Origin: Phycisphaerales bacterium
GTDB lineage: Bacteria > Planctomycetota > Phycisphaerae > Phycisphaerales > UBA1924
DNA: 64,000 nucleotides
Direction of reading: 5' to 3'
Assembly: GCA_022843045.1 (NCBI GenBank)
Contig: JALHOJ010000003.1
Span: 1 to 64,000, forward strand
The notes under the pieces are model-generated. The model saw only the letters and a list, made by a program, of their open reading frames with translations. It was not told where the DNA came from and ran no database searches. Below, in pieces: positions 34,797-44,673 of this stretch. Position numbers and translations under genes: made by a program. Position 1 is the stretch's first letter. Every line of letters begins with the position of its first letter.

Positions 34797-36080
34797 ATGA
34801 ACAAGTCGCTCACCATTTCGCGTGTCATTCCTGCTCCGCTGGGCGTCGTCGAGGCGTATCTCGCGAGTCCGGGCGGCCTGCTGCGGCTCATGCAGTCGCA
34901 AAACATACGCCGGTTGCCGCCGCGAGGCTCGACCCTGGCCCAGCAATTCCAACTGGATCAGGTCACATTTGATCAGATGCCGCATGATGCGATGGGGTTA
35001 CCCGATCCACTTCCCGGACCCGGCACGAAGGCGACGCTGGCGCGGGTGACGCTGTCTGAGGGGTTGGCGAGCCCGCGCGAGGTCGCGCTGGCGAGGCGGC
35101 GGCTGACGCGCCTCGCACATGACTGCCAACGCTTGCACGAGTTCGCTTTGCCTCCCAAGAAGATAGTGATCACCGGCGCGGCGGGCCTCATCGGCTCGGC
35201 GCTGCTGCCCATGTTGGTGGCGGCAGGGCATCAGGTGACGCGGCTGGTGCGCGGCGGTGGGGGAAGGGCGTCTGAATTGCCTGTGCAGCAAGCGATGTGG
35301 CAACCGCAGGGGCAGGGAGCGGGCGCTCTCGATCCGTCTGTGCTCGATGGCGCGGATGTGGTGATTCATCTCGCGGGCGAGCCCGTGGGTGGCGCCCGCT
35401 GGACCAAAGCGCGGCTCGCGGCGATCCGCGACAGTCGCGTTGAAAGCACGAAGCTGCTGGCCCGGGCAATGACGCAAGTCAAGACGCCGCCCAAGTTGCT
35501 GCTGTGCGCGTCGGGGATCCATGCGTACGGGGATCGCGGGGATGAGGAATTGACCGAGCGGTCGGACATCGGCAGTGGCTATCTCGCGGAGGTGGTGCGG
35601 GATTGGGAGGCCGCTGCGCAGCCCGTGCGGGATGCGGGCGTGCGCGTGGCCAACATCCGGTGGGGATTGGTGCTGTCTCGCCAAGGCGGCGCGCTGCGGG
35701 AGATGCTGCCGCTGTTTCGAGTTGGACTGGGCGCGATCCCCGCGCCGGGGTCGCAGTGGTGGCCTTGGGTGTCGCTGGATGACGCAATCGCGCAGGCGCT
35801 GTGCGTGTTGGCGCGGGAAGAACTCTCCGGGCCAATCAACGGCGTCGCGCCGCAGTCGGCGACGGCGGCAGAGTTCTGCCGGGCGCTGGCGCGAACAGTG
35901 GATCGGCCACTGCTCGCGCGGGTGCCGCGCTGGATGCTCGCGGCGGTCTTTGGCGGGCAGGAAGAAGCGATCTGCACGAGTACGCGAGCAGTGCCCGAGG
36001 CCCTGCGCGGCGCGGGCTTTTCGTGGGAGCATCAGACGCTCGGGGAGGCGTTGGGGTGGGCGTTGGGCGAAGCCAGTTGA
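34797..36080 (+). CDS. TIGR01777 family oxidoreductase (NAD-dependent epimerase fold) with N-terminal SRPBCC-like domain
   Basis: 427 residues from ATG 34797 (MNKSLTISRVIPAPLGVV); the longer track ORF from 34659 looks uncoding at its start. Residues 1-115 resemble the lipid-binding SRPBCC fold that is often fused to this family. The second part has ITGAAGLIGSALLPMLV, the dinucleotide loop, followed by HLAGEPVGGARWTKARLAAIRDSRV, the best family mark, and CASGIHAYGDRGDE with Ser and Tyr. Physiological substrate unknown; eukaryotic relative SDR39U1. A perfect hairpin overlaps its stop codon. Confidence 0.88.
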   Translation: MNKSLTISRVIPAPLGVVEAYLASPGGLLRLMQSQNIRRLPPRGSTLAQQFQLDQVTFDQMPHDAMGLPDPLPGPGTKATLARVTLSEGLASPREVALARRRLTRLAHDCQRLHEFALPPKKIVITGAAGLIGSALLPMLVAAGHQVTRLVRGGGGRASELPVQQAMWQPQGQGAGALDPSVLDGADVVIHLAGEPVGGARWTKARLAAIRDSRVESTKLLARAMTQVKTPPKLLLCASGIHAYGDRGDEELTERSDIGSGYLAEVVRDWEAAAQPVRDAGVRVANIRWGLVLSRQGGALREMLPLFRVGLGAIPAPGSQWWPWVSLDDAIAQALCVLAREELSGPINGVAPQSATAAEFCRALARTVDRPLLARVPRWMLAAVFGGQEEAICTSTRAVPEALRGAGFSWEHQTLGEALGWALGEAS

Positions 36081-36103
36081 TCAAGTCGATTGACTTGATC
36101 AAC
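36076..36103 (+). terminator. Perfect hairpin overlapping the stop codon
   Basis: GTTGATCAAGTC-GATT-GACTTGATCAAC, a 12-bp stem; the stop TGA lies inside the left arm (36078-36080). No U-run follows, so its role as terminator is uncertain; it could protect the mRNA 3' end. Confidence 0.5.
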
Positions 36104-36216
36104 GGGTTCCATGCGCGAGCGTGGGTCAACGCCAGCGGCATGACTCGCGCTCGTGGCGTTTGACTTCGCTTGCGCCAAGGGCCTGTTGGCCATAGGTGGT
36201 TCGCTTCACTGTGGCG

Positions 36217-37368
36217 TTACACGCCGCAGAGCGTGCAAGGTCCCTCGCTGAACACCAACAGGAAGCTGTCGATGTCGCAGGGGTCAAACAGGCTGCCATC
36301 GTTGTTGAAGTCGATGGAGTCGCAGGTGCTGGTTTCGGGAACGCACGGGCCTTCGCTAAAGACGCTCAGGAACGCGTCGATGTCGACCGGGTCAAACAGT
36401 GAACCGTCGTTGTTGATGTCGATGTCGTTGCAGGCGATGGGGGGTGTCAGGATGAGTTTGCTGATGAACCGACCGCCCGCTGTGGTGAGAAGTGACTGCG
36501 GGGTGCCGACTTGCGGGTCAAACCGGCGCAGACCGCCGACGCCCGAAACGCCATCGGTGTAGAGCACGTCAAAGCCGCCATCGGGACGAGGCGGCAGCGG
36601 CCAGATTCCTCGACCACCGGTTGTCAGATTCGGATAGAACGCGATCAGCGCGCCGCTCGCATCAAATCGATACGGCCCGGCGGGCACAAACGCCGTGGAG
36701 AAGGTGTTGACCCAGAACTCTGTCGCACCGCCCGGACCGGTGTTGGCGACCTTGACCTGCTGGGGCGTGCGGAACCAGTTCGAGGTGCCGTTCACGAGGA
36801 CCTGAGCGTTGGAGCCGTCTACGTCGCAGACGATGAGGTCATCGCTTTCGATGTCGGTGATGAGCAGCCGCCCGTTGTATGCCTCGACGTCGACTGGATC
36901 GACAATCAGGCCCGAGAGCGGATTGGTGATGACGATGTGGCCCACGCGGGTGCCGTTGGTTTCGAAGATCACGATCGAATCGCCCGGCGCTCCGTTACCG
37001 GTGCCTGCGTTGGCGACGTACACGCGGTTTCCAACCAGCGCGAGGCCTCGAAGCAGGTCGAGCTGACCAGAGATCGACCCCAGAAAAGTCGGCGAAGGCT
37101 CGGCGGTGAATCGGAAGATGGAGTCGGCGAGGCCGTCGGTCAGCCAGACTTCGTTGCCGACCTGCAAGGCTTCGAACGGAGTCTGGAGGTCGTAGATCGT
37201 GGGGGAGTTGGCGTCGTCAATAAACGGAACGCCTGAAATCTCGCCCGTCGCGGGATCGAGCAGGGCGACCTCGTCGAGAATGGAATCGACGTACATCAGG
37301 TACTCAGTCTGCGCGGAGGCGAGGCTGGCGGAGCCGGCGAGGGTCAGGAGGGCGAGAGTGCGGTTCAT
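36217..37368 (-). CDS. Secreted beta-propeller-like protein with dockerin-like C-terminus (paralogue 1)
   Basis: 383 residues. Signal peptide MNRTLALLTLAGSASLASA. The body (20-300) has repeated propeller-blade patterns such as LLRGLALVGNRVYVAN, VEAYNGRLLITDIESDDLIV and GGFDVLYTDGVSGVGGLRRFDP, similar to NHL or SMP-30-like repeats. The C-terminus has two cysteine-flanked repeats, DINNDGSLFDPVDIDAFLSV and DFNNDGSLFDPCDIDSFLLV, ending EGPC, with the same form as the tails of the 21716 and 37660 proteins. The downstream paralogue is about 60 percent similar by eye. The AT-rich block before the start is shared with it. Function unknown; likely surface or complex-bound. Confidence 0.85.
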   Translation of the reverse strand: MNRTLALLTLAGSASLASAQTEYLMYVDSILDEVALLDPATGEISGVPFIDDANSPTIYDLQTPFEALQVGNEVWLTDGLADSIFRFTAEPSPTFLGSISGQLDLLRGLALVGNRVYVANAGTGNGAPGDSIVIFETNGTRVGHIVITNPLSGLIVDPVDVEAYNGRLLITDIESDDLIVCDVDGSNAQVLVNGTSNWFRTPQQVKVANTGPGGATEFWVNTFSTAFVPAGPYRFDASGALIAFYPNLTTGGRGIWPLPPRPDGGFDVLYTDGVSGVGGLRRFDPQVGTPQSLLTTAGGRFISKLILTPPIACNDIDINNDGSLFDPVDIDAFLSVFSEGPCVPETSTCDSIDFNNDGSLFDPCDIDSFLLVFSEGPCTLCGV

Positions 37369-37406
37369 GAAGTGCGGTCCTTATCTGCGGAGTGTGAAGC
37401 TAGAGA

Positions 37407-37450
37407 TACGCACTGTACCAGAATCGTTGCCTGGAGCTTCGCAAAAACGC
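37407..37450 (-). promoter_or_regulatory. Conserved upstream block of dockerin paralogue 1
   Basis: TACGCACTGTACCAGAATCGTTGC, 11 variable bases, GCAAAAACGCGGC (plus strand). It matches the block at 38843 before the second paralogue. The reverse contains a -10-like TACAGT. Likely promoter plus operator. Confidence 0.45.
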
Positions 37451-37587
37451 GGCAAGCGAGCCACAATCCGGGCCATCAGCGCCGTTGGAGACCGGGCGGC
37501 GACTGCATCTGAGGGGCTTCGAGCGTTGGCCAAGGTGCTGGATCCAGCTTATGAGACCGATCAATCAGCTTTGCACGCCAGGAAAGG

Positions 37588-37622
37588 CAAACGCCAGTTG
37601 CGTGACTCACGCAGCTGGCGTT
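37588..37622 (-). terminator. Terminator of dockerin paralogue 2
   Basis: AACGCCAG-T-TGCGT ... ACGCA-G-CTGGCGTT stem with one mismatch; on the minus strand it is followed by TTTGCCTTTCC. Lies about 40 bases past the stop at 37660. Confidence 0.7.
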
Positions 37623-37659
37623 CGGACTTGCACGCGAAGGGGATGCGGGGACGAGCGAT

Positions 37660-38799
37660 TCAGACGCCGCACAGGGTGCACGGCCCTTCGCTGAACACCA
37701 ACAGGAAGCTGTCAATGTCGCAGGGGTCAAACAGGCTGCCGTCGTTGTTGAAGTCGATTGAGTCGCAGGTGGCGGTTTCCGGCACGCATGGACCCTCACT
37801 GAACACGCTCAGGAATGCGTCAATGTCGGTGGGATCGAAGCTGCTTCCGTCATTGTTGACGTCGATGTCGTTGCAGACGGGGTTGGAAGCGAGCGTCACG
37901 CTTCCCACATACTGCCCGCCCGAACTGGACACGATCGTTGAGGGCGTGCCGACGGCGGGATCAAACTTTCGCAAGCCGCCGATGCCTGACACGCCGTCGG
38001 TGAAGAGCACGTTGAACGCGCCTGCACTGTCACGCGGGAGCGGCCAGACGCCTCGGCCACCGGTGGTCACGGGGTAATAGGCTACTTGCACGCCTGCTGG
38101 GGTGAACCGATACACGCCCGCGGGCGAACTGAAGGCGTTGACCCAGATCTCCTGCGTGCCGCCCGGCCCGGTTGTGTCGACGCGGACCTGCTGCGGGAAC
38201 TCCATGAAGTTGAGATTGCCGTTGACCAGAACTTGAGCGTTCGAGCCGTCGACGTCGCAGACGACGAGGTCTTCGCCTTCGATGTCGGTGATGAGCAGGC
38301 GGCCGTTGAAGTCCTCAACGTCAAACGGATCGACCGGGAGTCCGGTGCTGGAATTGTTCACGACAAAGCTGCTGACGAACGTGCCGTTGGTTTCGTAGAC
38401 CACGATGGCATCGCCTGGTGCGCCGTTGGCGGTGCCAGCGTTGGAGACGTACACGCGATTGCCGACCAGTGCCAAGCCGCGGATGTTGTCCAGTCCGCCC
38501 GTGATCGCACCAATGAAGTCGGCGGGTTGGGTCGCGGTGAAGCGGTAGATGGCGTCGGAGAGCTGATCCGTCACCCAGACTTCGTTGCCGACCTGGATGG
38601 CTTCCTTGGGAGTCTGGAAGTTCCAGGTGAGCGGATCGTTGGCGTCGGTGATGAAGGCAAGTCCAGTGATGTCGCCCGTGGCCGCTTCGATCAGTATAAC
38701 TTCGTCGAAGTTGGAGTCGACGTACATCAGATAGGGCTGCGCGCAGGCGAGTGTGGAGGCTCCGGCGACGGCGAGGAGGGCGGCGATGGAACGGTTCAT
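37660..38799 (-). CDS. Secreted beta-propeller-like protein with dockerin-like C-terminus (paralogue 2)
   Basis: 379 residues from ATG 38799 (MNRSIAALLAVAGASTLACA), with AAAGGAAG about 6 bases upstream; the track start 38823 is too early. The order and sequence of blades match the neighbour at 36217 (for example LRGLALVGNRVYVSNAGT, NGRLLITDIEGEDLVVCDVDG, NVLFTDGVSGIGGLRKFDP), so the two arose by tandem duplication. The tail DVNNDGSSFDPTDIDAFLSV and DFNNDGSLFDPCDIDSFLLV, then EGPCTLCGV is nearly identical to that of the other copy, more so than the propeller part. Separate transcription is likely, since both have their own conserved upstream block and a terminator lies between. Confidence 0.85.
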   Translation of the reverse strand: MNRSIAALLAVAGASTLACAQPYLMYVDSNFDEVILIEAATGDITGLAFITDANDPLTWNFQTPKEAIQVGNEVWVTDQLSDAIYRFTATQPADFIGAITGGLDNIRGLALVGNRVYVSNAGTANGAPGDAIVVYETNGTFVSSFVVNNSSTGLPVDPFDVEDFNGRLLITDIEGEDLVVCDVDGSNAQVLVNGNLNFMEFPQQVRVDTTGPGGTQEIWVNAFSSPAGVYRFTPAGVQVAYYPVTTGGRGVWPLPRDSAGAFNVLFTDGVSGIGGLRKFDPAVGTPSTIVSSSGGQYVGSVTLASNPVCNDIDVNNDGSSFDPTDIDAFLSVFSEGPCVPETATCDSIDFNNDGSLFDPCDIDSFLLVFSEGPCTLCGV

Positions 38800-38842
38800 G
38801 GTGTCTTCCTTTGCGTAAGTCAACGGACTCAGTATCTTGGTC

Positions 38843-38888
38843 TACGCACTATACAGGAATCGTTGCGGACATACCAGCAAAAACCCGC
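38843..38888 (-). promoter_or_regulatory. Conserved upstream block of dockerin paralogue 2
   Basis: TACGCACTATACAGGAATCGTTGC, 12 variable bases, GCAAAAACCCGC (plus strand), pair of the block at 37407. The minus strand reads GCAACGATTCCTGTATAGT with TATAGT as possible -10. Confidence 0.45.
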
Positions 38889-38988
38889 TCGCGGACGGAT
38901 GTTCCGTCACGAATGGGTACGTTTCCGTTGAGCTTCTGGTGTAGTGCCGATAAGTACCGCCGATTGCCGCGGCACCGTTGCGAGCGTG

Positions 38989-40506
38989 TCAGGCGTTGAT
39001 CCGCTTCGCCACCGCCACCCCCGCCTGCAGCGCGCCCTCCATGTAGCCCACGAACTTGTAGCAGCAGGCTTCGGTCGCGAAGTGCAGACGGCCGCCGTTG
39101 TGCGACTTGTTGAGCAGCGGGCCGGCCGTTGTCACCTGACCGGGTGCCGGGAAGGAGTAGCCGGCACCCACAAAGGGCATCCCGGGCCAGTCCATGAATC
39201 GCGTGTCGACGAGGTTGGCTCCGTAGCCCGCGTACACCTTCTCGAGTTGCTCGGCGTGCGCCTTCTTGCGATCTTCGCTGCTGCGGGCGCGGGCTCGCTC
39301 GGCGGTCTTGCCGCCAGCGAAGGCCGTCAGGCACGCGGGGTGCTCGGGCGGGTTTGGGTTGTCGCCTTCGGCGGCATCTTGCGCGTCGGTGCCGTCCCAG
39401 GTCCAGGAGTAATCGCCCCCTTCCGCGAGCGACACGGGATCGAGATTGCCATCCTGCCAGAAGCGACGCTTCACGTGGCTGAAGAACTTGGTGTTGATGC
39501 CCATCTGCACCTTGGTCGCGTCCAGCCCAGCGGGCAGGCCCTGCTTGAACTCGATCCGCTGCCAGACGCTGGGCGCGGTCGCGACCACAACCTCGTCGCA
39601 CTCAAGCGTGCGCGAGTCGGCGCAGGTCACGATCACCTTGTCGCTCTTGATGTCGATCGTCCGCACCGACAGACGCGTCACGATCCGGTCCCCCAGTTCC
39701 TTCGCCAAGCGCAGTGCGAGCGATTGGTTGCCTCCCTTGCAGCGATACACCTCGCTGTCGCTCCAGTACTTCTCAAGGCCCCCGCCCTTCACGCACGCGA
39801 GCATGCCCAGATAGCTCGCCTTGTCATCGTCCACGCCGTTGTCGCCCGCGATCTGCGCGTCGATGGCTTGCTTGACGATCTCGCGGGCCTCGATCCCCTT
39901 GAGCCACTCCGCGATCGAGCGCTTGTCGAGTGCTGCCGCGTTGGGGCTGTTCCAGGGTGCATCCGCGTCGATCGCTTCCGCATCGGCGTTCATCAGGCTG
40001 AACGCGGCGTCCATCTCTTCATAGATCGTGCCGGATTCCTCGCCCGAAATGATCTTGCCGCCCAGCACGATGGGGTAGTCCATCTCGCTCTCGTGGACGT
40101 CAAGGAACGTCAGGCCGAACTTCTCCGCATACGCGACCCACAGCGGATGGTTGCTGCCGATGAGTTCCCCGCCCCCTTCGATGTTGCGCCCGGGCACGAA
40201 CTCGTTCTTGTTCTCCGCGTTGAACGACAGCACCCGCCCGCCCACGCGGTTGGTGGCTTCGATCACCGTCACATCGTGCCCCGCCGTCTTGAGCTCATAC
40301 GCGCACGCCAGCCCGGCGAACCCGCCGCCGATCACCACGATCCGCTTCGCCGCGCTCGCGGGCCGAGCCTTGGCCCACGCCGCGGGCAGGTTGCTGAGGA
40401 GCAGCCCCGCGCCAACCGCCAGCGACTGCTGCATGAACCGCCGCCGCTCGGCGGGCGAAACCGGGTTGTGACGATGGGACAAACGAGCGAAGAGCGAAAT
40501 CGACAT
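38989..40506 (-). CDS. Tat-exported FAD-dependent amine oxidase
   Basis: Flavin monoamine-oxidase family. 505 residues from ATG 40506, which has AGGAGG 8 bases upstream (track start 40569 rejected). The N-terminus has a twin-arginine-type signal (RRRFMQQSLAVGAGLLLSNLPAAWA, residues 21-45), so export in folded form with FAD is likely. IVVIGGGFAGLACAYELKTAG (56-76) is the FAD dinucleotide loop, followed by VIEATNRVGGRVLS, the GG-motif. The C-terminal GGRLHFATEACCYKFVGYMEGALQAGVAVAKRI has the second FAD contact and a Cys pair rather than the usual W/G. Substrate unknown. The closest named relatives oxidise amines or amino acids, or desaturate carotenoids. Confidence 0.9.
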   Translation of the reverse strand: MSISLFARLSHRHNPVSPAERRRFMQQSLAVGAGLLLSNLPAAWAKARPASAAKRIVVIGGGFAGLACAYELKTAGHDVTVIEATNRVGGRVLSFNAENKNEFVPGRNIEGGGELIGSNHPLWVAYAEKFGLTFLDVHESEMDYPIVLGGKIISGEESGTIYEEMDAAFSLMNADAEAIDADAPWNSPNAAALDKRSIAEWLKGIEAREIVKQAIDAQIAGDNGVDDDKASYLGMLACVKGGGLEKYWSDSEVYRCKGGNQSLALRLAKELGDRIVTRLSVRTIDIKSDKVIVTCADSRTLECDEVVVATAPSVWQRIEFKQGLPAGLDATKVQMGINTKFFSHVKRRFWQDGNLDPVSLAEGGDYSWTWDGTDAQDAAEGDNPNPPEHPACLTAFAGGKTAERARARSSEDRKKAHAEQLEKVYAGYGANLVDTRFMDWPGMPFVGAGYSFPAPGQVTTAGPLLNKSHNGGRLHFATEACCYKFVGYMEGALQAGVAVAKRINA

Positions 40507-40701
40507 AGCGGATCCTCCTTGGGGAGAGTACCCGCACGGTTGCAACGCGGCGATAAGGGGCCGCCGCACGCTGGGTATAGTCCGACCGTTGACCTCGCCA
40601 CCCTTCGAGCGGTGGACCTGTCTGCCGACCCGCTGCGCTGGTTCGCGTCCCGATGCCTTGGCGACCGATCAGACGCACACGACCCGTAGCCGCGTCGCCT
40701 C

Positions 40702-43700
40702 CTAGGCCGCCAGCTTCGCTTGGACGCTGTTGCGCTTGCTGGCCAGCCACTTGGCACAGATGCCCAGAAGCTTGGCCTTGTCGATGGGCTTGCTGGCGTA
40801 GTCATCGCAGCCGGCGCTCAGGCACCGGGCTCGATCTTCCGACATGGCGTGCGCGGTGAGGGCGATGATGGGCATGTGATTGCCTTCCGCCCGCAGCGTC
40901 GCCGCGAGCGAGTAGCCATCCATCTCCGGCATCTGCATGTCGGTCACGAGCAGGTCAAAGGGTGTCCCGCTGGCGGCGGCGGCGCGGATCATCTCGAGCG
41001 CGATCTTCCCGTGCTCCGCAACCTCCACCACCGCCCCGGCTTTGCGGAGATGGAAGCTGATCAGCCGCTGATTGTCGGGGCCATCTTCGGCAAGCAGGAT
41101 GCGGCCACTCAGCACGACCGGCCGGCCCGTCGCCGCGGACTCCGATGGCGACTGCGGCCCGTGCAGGCGCTCAACCCAGGCCGCCGCCGGCGCGACTTGC
41201 AGTGGGAGCACGAGGCGAAAGCACGAACCGCGGCCCGGCTCGCTGCTGAGCAGCTTGACGTCGCCCCCCATCAAGTTGGCCAAGCGCCGGCAGATGACCA
41301 GCCCCAGCCCCGTGCCGCCGTGCTTGCGGGTGGTGCTGGTGTCGGCCTGAGAGAAGTTGGCGAACAGCCGTTGCACCTGCTCCTGGGTCATCCCGATGCC
41401 GGTGTCGATGACGTCGATGCAGAGCTTGGGCTCGTCTTCCTGCTCGTCGGCCTCGACTTCCACGGTGATGGCCCCCTGCTCGGTGAACTTGGTGGCGTTG
41501 CCGAGCAGGTTCAGCAGGATCTGCCGCAGCCGCGTAGGGTCGGAGAGGATGCGATCGGGCGTGGGGGTTCGCAGGCGCGCTGCGAACGTGATGCCCTTGC
41601 CCTGCGTGCGGGGCAGCATCAGGCTCTCGACTTCGCGGAGGATCTCCACCAGCGGGGTCTCAATGTTCTCCAGCGCCATCCTGCCCGCCTCGATCTTCGA
41701 CAGGTCCAGGATGTCGTTGATTACGGTCATCAGGTGCTGTCCGGCAGACCGGATGGTTTCGATCGTCGTCAGCCGGGAGGCCGGCGCGGCCGCCAGGTCA
41801 CCGTCTTCGCGAAGCACGTCGGCGAATCCCAGGATCGCCGTCAGCGGCGTCCTGATCTCGTGGCTCATGTTGGCCAGGAACTCGCTCTTGGCCAGGCTTG
41901 CGGCTTCGGCGGCGAGCTTGGCGGCCTTGAGGTCCTCCTGCTGACTGCGCAGCTGGGTGATGTCGCGGGTGACGGCCAGGATTGCCGTGAGCGTCCCGGC
42001 GGCGTCCCGCATCGGCACCATGCTGGTGTCCATCCAGCGGCGGGTGCCCTTTCGGCCCATGATCTCGAACGTGGCCGTCGCGGGCTCGCCCCCAAGCGCG
42101 TTGCCGAAGGCCTGGCAGAACGCGTCCCGATGTTCGGACAGCACGAACTGCTCCAACCCATGCTCGCGAACCTGCCCGACGTTTTCGCACTCCAGCATCG
42201 CCAGCCCCGCGGCGTTCATGTCCTGCAGGCTTCCGTCCAGCCCCAGCACTTTGACGCACTCGGGCTCGGCTTCGAAGATCGCGCGCAGCCGCTGCTCGCT
42301 TTCGAGGATCCGGCGGTGCGTCAGCACCCGTTCGGTGATGTCGCTCTCGATGGCCATGAAGCCCGTGATCGTGCCTGCCTCGTCGCGCAGCGGCGCGAGT
42401 TCGATGTCGAGCACGTACTCCCGCCCGTCCTTGGCGTAGTTAATGATCTCCACGCGGGCCGGGGAACCGCTCCGCTGCGCCTCTCCCAGCGTGCGTGACG
42501 CGGCCGGATCGGTGCGCGGCCCGCCCAGCACGTGGCCGGGCTTGCGATCGCGAACTTCCTCCAGCGTGTAGCCGCTTATGCGCGTGAACGCCTGATTGAC
42601 CCACTCCACCCGCCCCTGCGCATCGGTGATGATGATCGCGTTGGACGTGCGCTTGGCGATCTCCGCGAGGCGATCCGCCGATGCCTTGGCGAGCTTGAGG
42701 TCTTCGGTCATGCGGACGGCCGCCGCCTCCGCGCGGACCCGGCCGGTCATCATCGCGTACACCGCCCACGCCGCCAGCATGCTCAGGAAGCACCCGCCCA
42801 CGCCGATGATCGGAAGCACGCTGCCATTGAACATCGCTTCAAACGCGGGCGTGGTCTTGGTGACGATGGTCCACGTCCGGCCATCCACGCCCACGCAACT
42901 GGTGTTGGTGAGCACTGCCTCCGCCGATCCGCCCGCCTGCTTCAAAGCATCCGTGTGGGGCTGCTTGGTGGCATAGTGGTACAGCAGCCGCGCGGGGTCC
43001 GCGGATGGGCCGTCATAGATTTCCACCTCGACCAGATCATCCCGCGTCATCACCATGCCCTGCAGCGCCTGCTCCATGAGCAGCGGCGCGTAGACGACGC
43101 CTTGCAACGCCGCAAGGCGTTCTTCGGGCGTGCCGGTGGGCAGGCTCTCGTCGTACACCGGCAGGTAGTACAGGAACCCAACCCCCTCGCCTTCGTCCTG
43201 CACCAGCGTCACCGCCTGCGTGATCGTGGGCTTGCCCGTCGATATTGCCCGCTCGATGGCCGCGCGGCGATGCTGCTCGGATCCGACATCCAGCCCCCAG
43301 GCCGAGGCGTTGCGTTCCTTGGGAAAGCAGTGCGTGATCACGTACAAGTCAGGCTGGCTTGCCATCGCCGAACCCGGTTCGGCGAGGCTCCAGACTTCAA
43401 AGTCCGGGGCCGCATCGGCCCGCTGGGCCGAAGTAAACGCGGGAAGGTCTTCGCGTCGCACCCGCTCGATCACGCCCATCCCCAGCACGCCCGGGAAGTC
43501 CTTGAGCAGATCGCGGGCTAGCACATACCGCTCGCAGGCCGCGCGATCCAGCCGCCCGGCCGCCGCCCACGCGCCCCGCAGGCCTGCCAGCCCGTGCCGG
43601 ATCTGGTTCACCCGATCCTGGGCCTCGTGCACCAGACGCTCGGAGCGGCGCTCGAATCGCCCTTCGAACTCCTTCCAGAGTTCCGCCTTGGTCGAGGAGA

Positions 43701-44003
43701 CGACCATGAGCGTGACGGCCAGCCCGGCGATGAGCACGCCGGTCGACGCGATTCCCGCGGAGCGCGCCAGCACCTCTGCGCCTGCATCGCCTCTTCGACC
43801 GCGGCCGAACGGGCCACGCGGATCCGCCACACCATGATCGGCGCGGCAATCAGCCCCAGCAGCGCGGCATGCAGCACCGCGCGTGCCGCCCCATCCACCC
43901 CCGGCGCGATCATCGGCAGCGCGAGCATGACGGTCACCTGCACCAGGATCAGCGCGGCGACCAGTTCCACGATCAGGCGTTGCAGGTTGATGGGCTTGTT
44001 CAT
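40702..44003 (-). pseudogene. Hybrid sensor histidine kinase with CHASE and PAS domains, split by a one-base frameshift
   Basis: About 1100 residues if the reading frames are joined. The N-terminal frame (start ATG 44003, MNKPINLQRLIVELVAALIL) encodes two membrane helices; near 43776-43784, in GCGCAGAGG, the coding potential moves by one base into the long ORF that continues with VLARSAGIASTGVLIAGLAVTLMVVSS. Then come a CHASE domain (about 80-310), a membrane helix, two PAS domains, HisKA with MSHEIRTPLTAI, HATPase_c with NLLGNATKF, DTGIGM and GTGLGL, and a C-terminal receiver domain with LVTDMQMPEMDGY. The long ORF upstream of the shift (to 44325) has shadow composition. Either a true inactivating mutation, a sequencing error or programmed shifting; without the shift the kinase would lack its first membrane anchor. 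Confidence 0.82.
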
Positions 44004-44183
44004 GATGGACACGCCGCGCCCGGGAATTCACGGGCCAGCCGAGACACATCGGCCACTTTTCACGACCGCTTGCGTGGTCGTGGCGTCGCACCCTGCCCCC
44101 CACGCTGCGATGGCGGCCCAAGCGGGATGGCTCCGCGCTTGACTCGCTTGGCTCCCCATGAACGGCTACCCCAACCACGGGGT

Positions 44184-44453
44184 CTACTCGACGCCTTCGC
44201 CGGGCTCGAAGCCTGGCCTGATCTCGACGGCCACGCCGCATATGTCCTCGCGGAGTGCGTCGTCGTTGCCGTTGATCGCGATGGGCGGCTTCGGTGCGGT
44301 CTGGACCTGGGTCGTGAACTCGCATGGGACCTCAAAAGGCAGCGTTGCCTGCTTCAATGCCTGCCGAGCCAGCGCGAGATCGACCGTCACCGGCCGGTGG
44401 AACGCGTTGCCCTTGGCGGAGAACAATTCGTCGATGTGCTGGTACATCAGCAT
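44184..44453 (-). CDS. Hypothetical protein
   Basis: Not recognised. 89 residues from ATG 44453 (MLMYQHIDELFSAKG); a TTG at 44528 in the same frame could extend it. The product is acidic and balanced in composition (ALARQALKQATLPFEV, INGNDDALREDICGVAVEIRP), unlike the Ser-rich translation of the opposite strand, so I assign coding to the minus strand here. Third codon positions of both strands coincide, so codon bias alone does not decide. No membrane or signal segment. Confidence 0.45.
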   Translation of the reverse strand: MLMYQHIDELFSAKGNAFHRPVTVDLALARQALKQATLPFEVPCEFTTQVQTAPKPPIAINGNDDALREDICGVAVEIRPGFEPGEGVE

Positions 44454-44673
44454 CGCCGTGCCCGACAACGCCGTCGCCGAGGTTTGTGCCGCGCACGGTG
44501 GGGCGGGGATCTCGATTGCTCCGACGCGCAACCCATCCGCGCTCGCGGTCGCGGGCGCCGGCTGGACGCCGTTGCTCGTAACGGGAGGAGGCTGCTCGTG
44601 CGCGTGGTATCGGCGGCCCAACGCCGCGGGTGCCGACGAAGCGATCGCGCGAGCGCAGCGTAAGTACGAGAAG

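Noticed and set aside
43869-44663. 264-residue plus-strand ORF overlapping the orphan region
   Set aside because: Arg-rich shadow composition; it stops at 44663 inside the better plus-strand frame.
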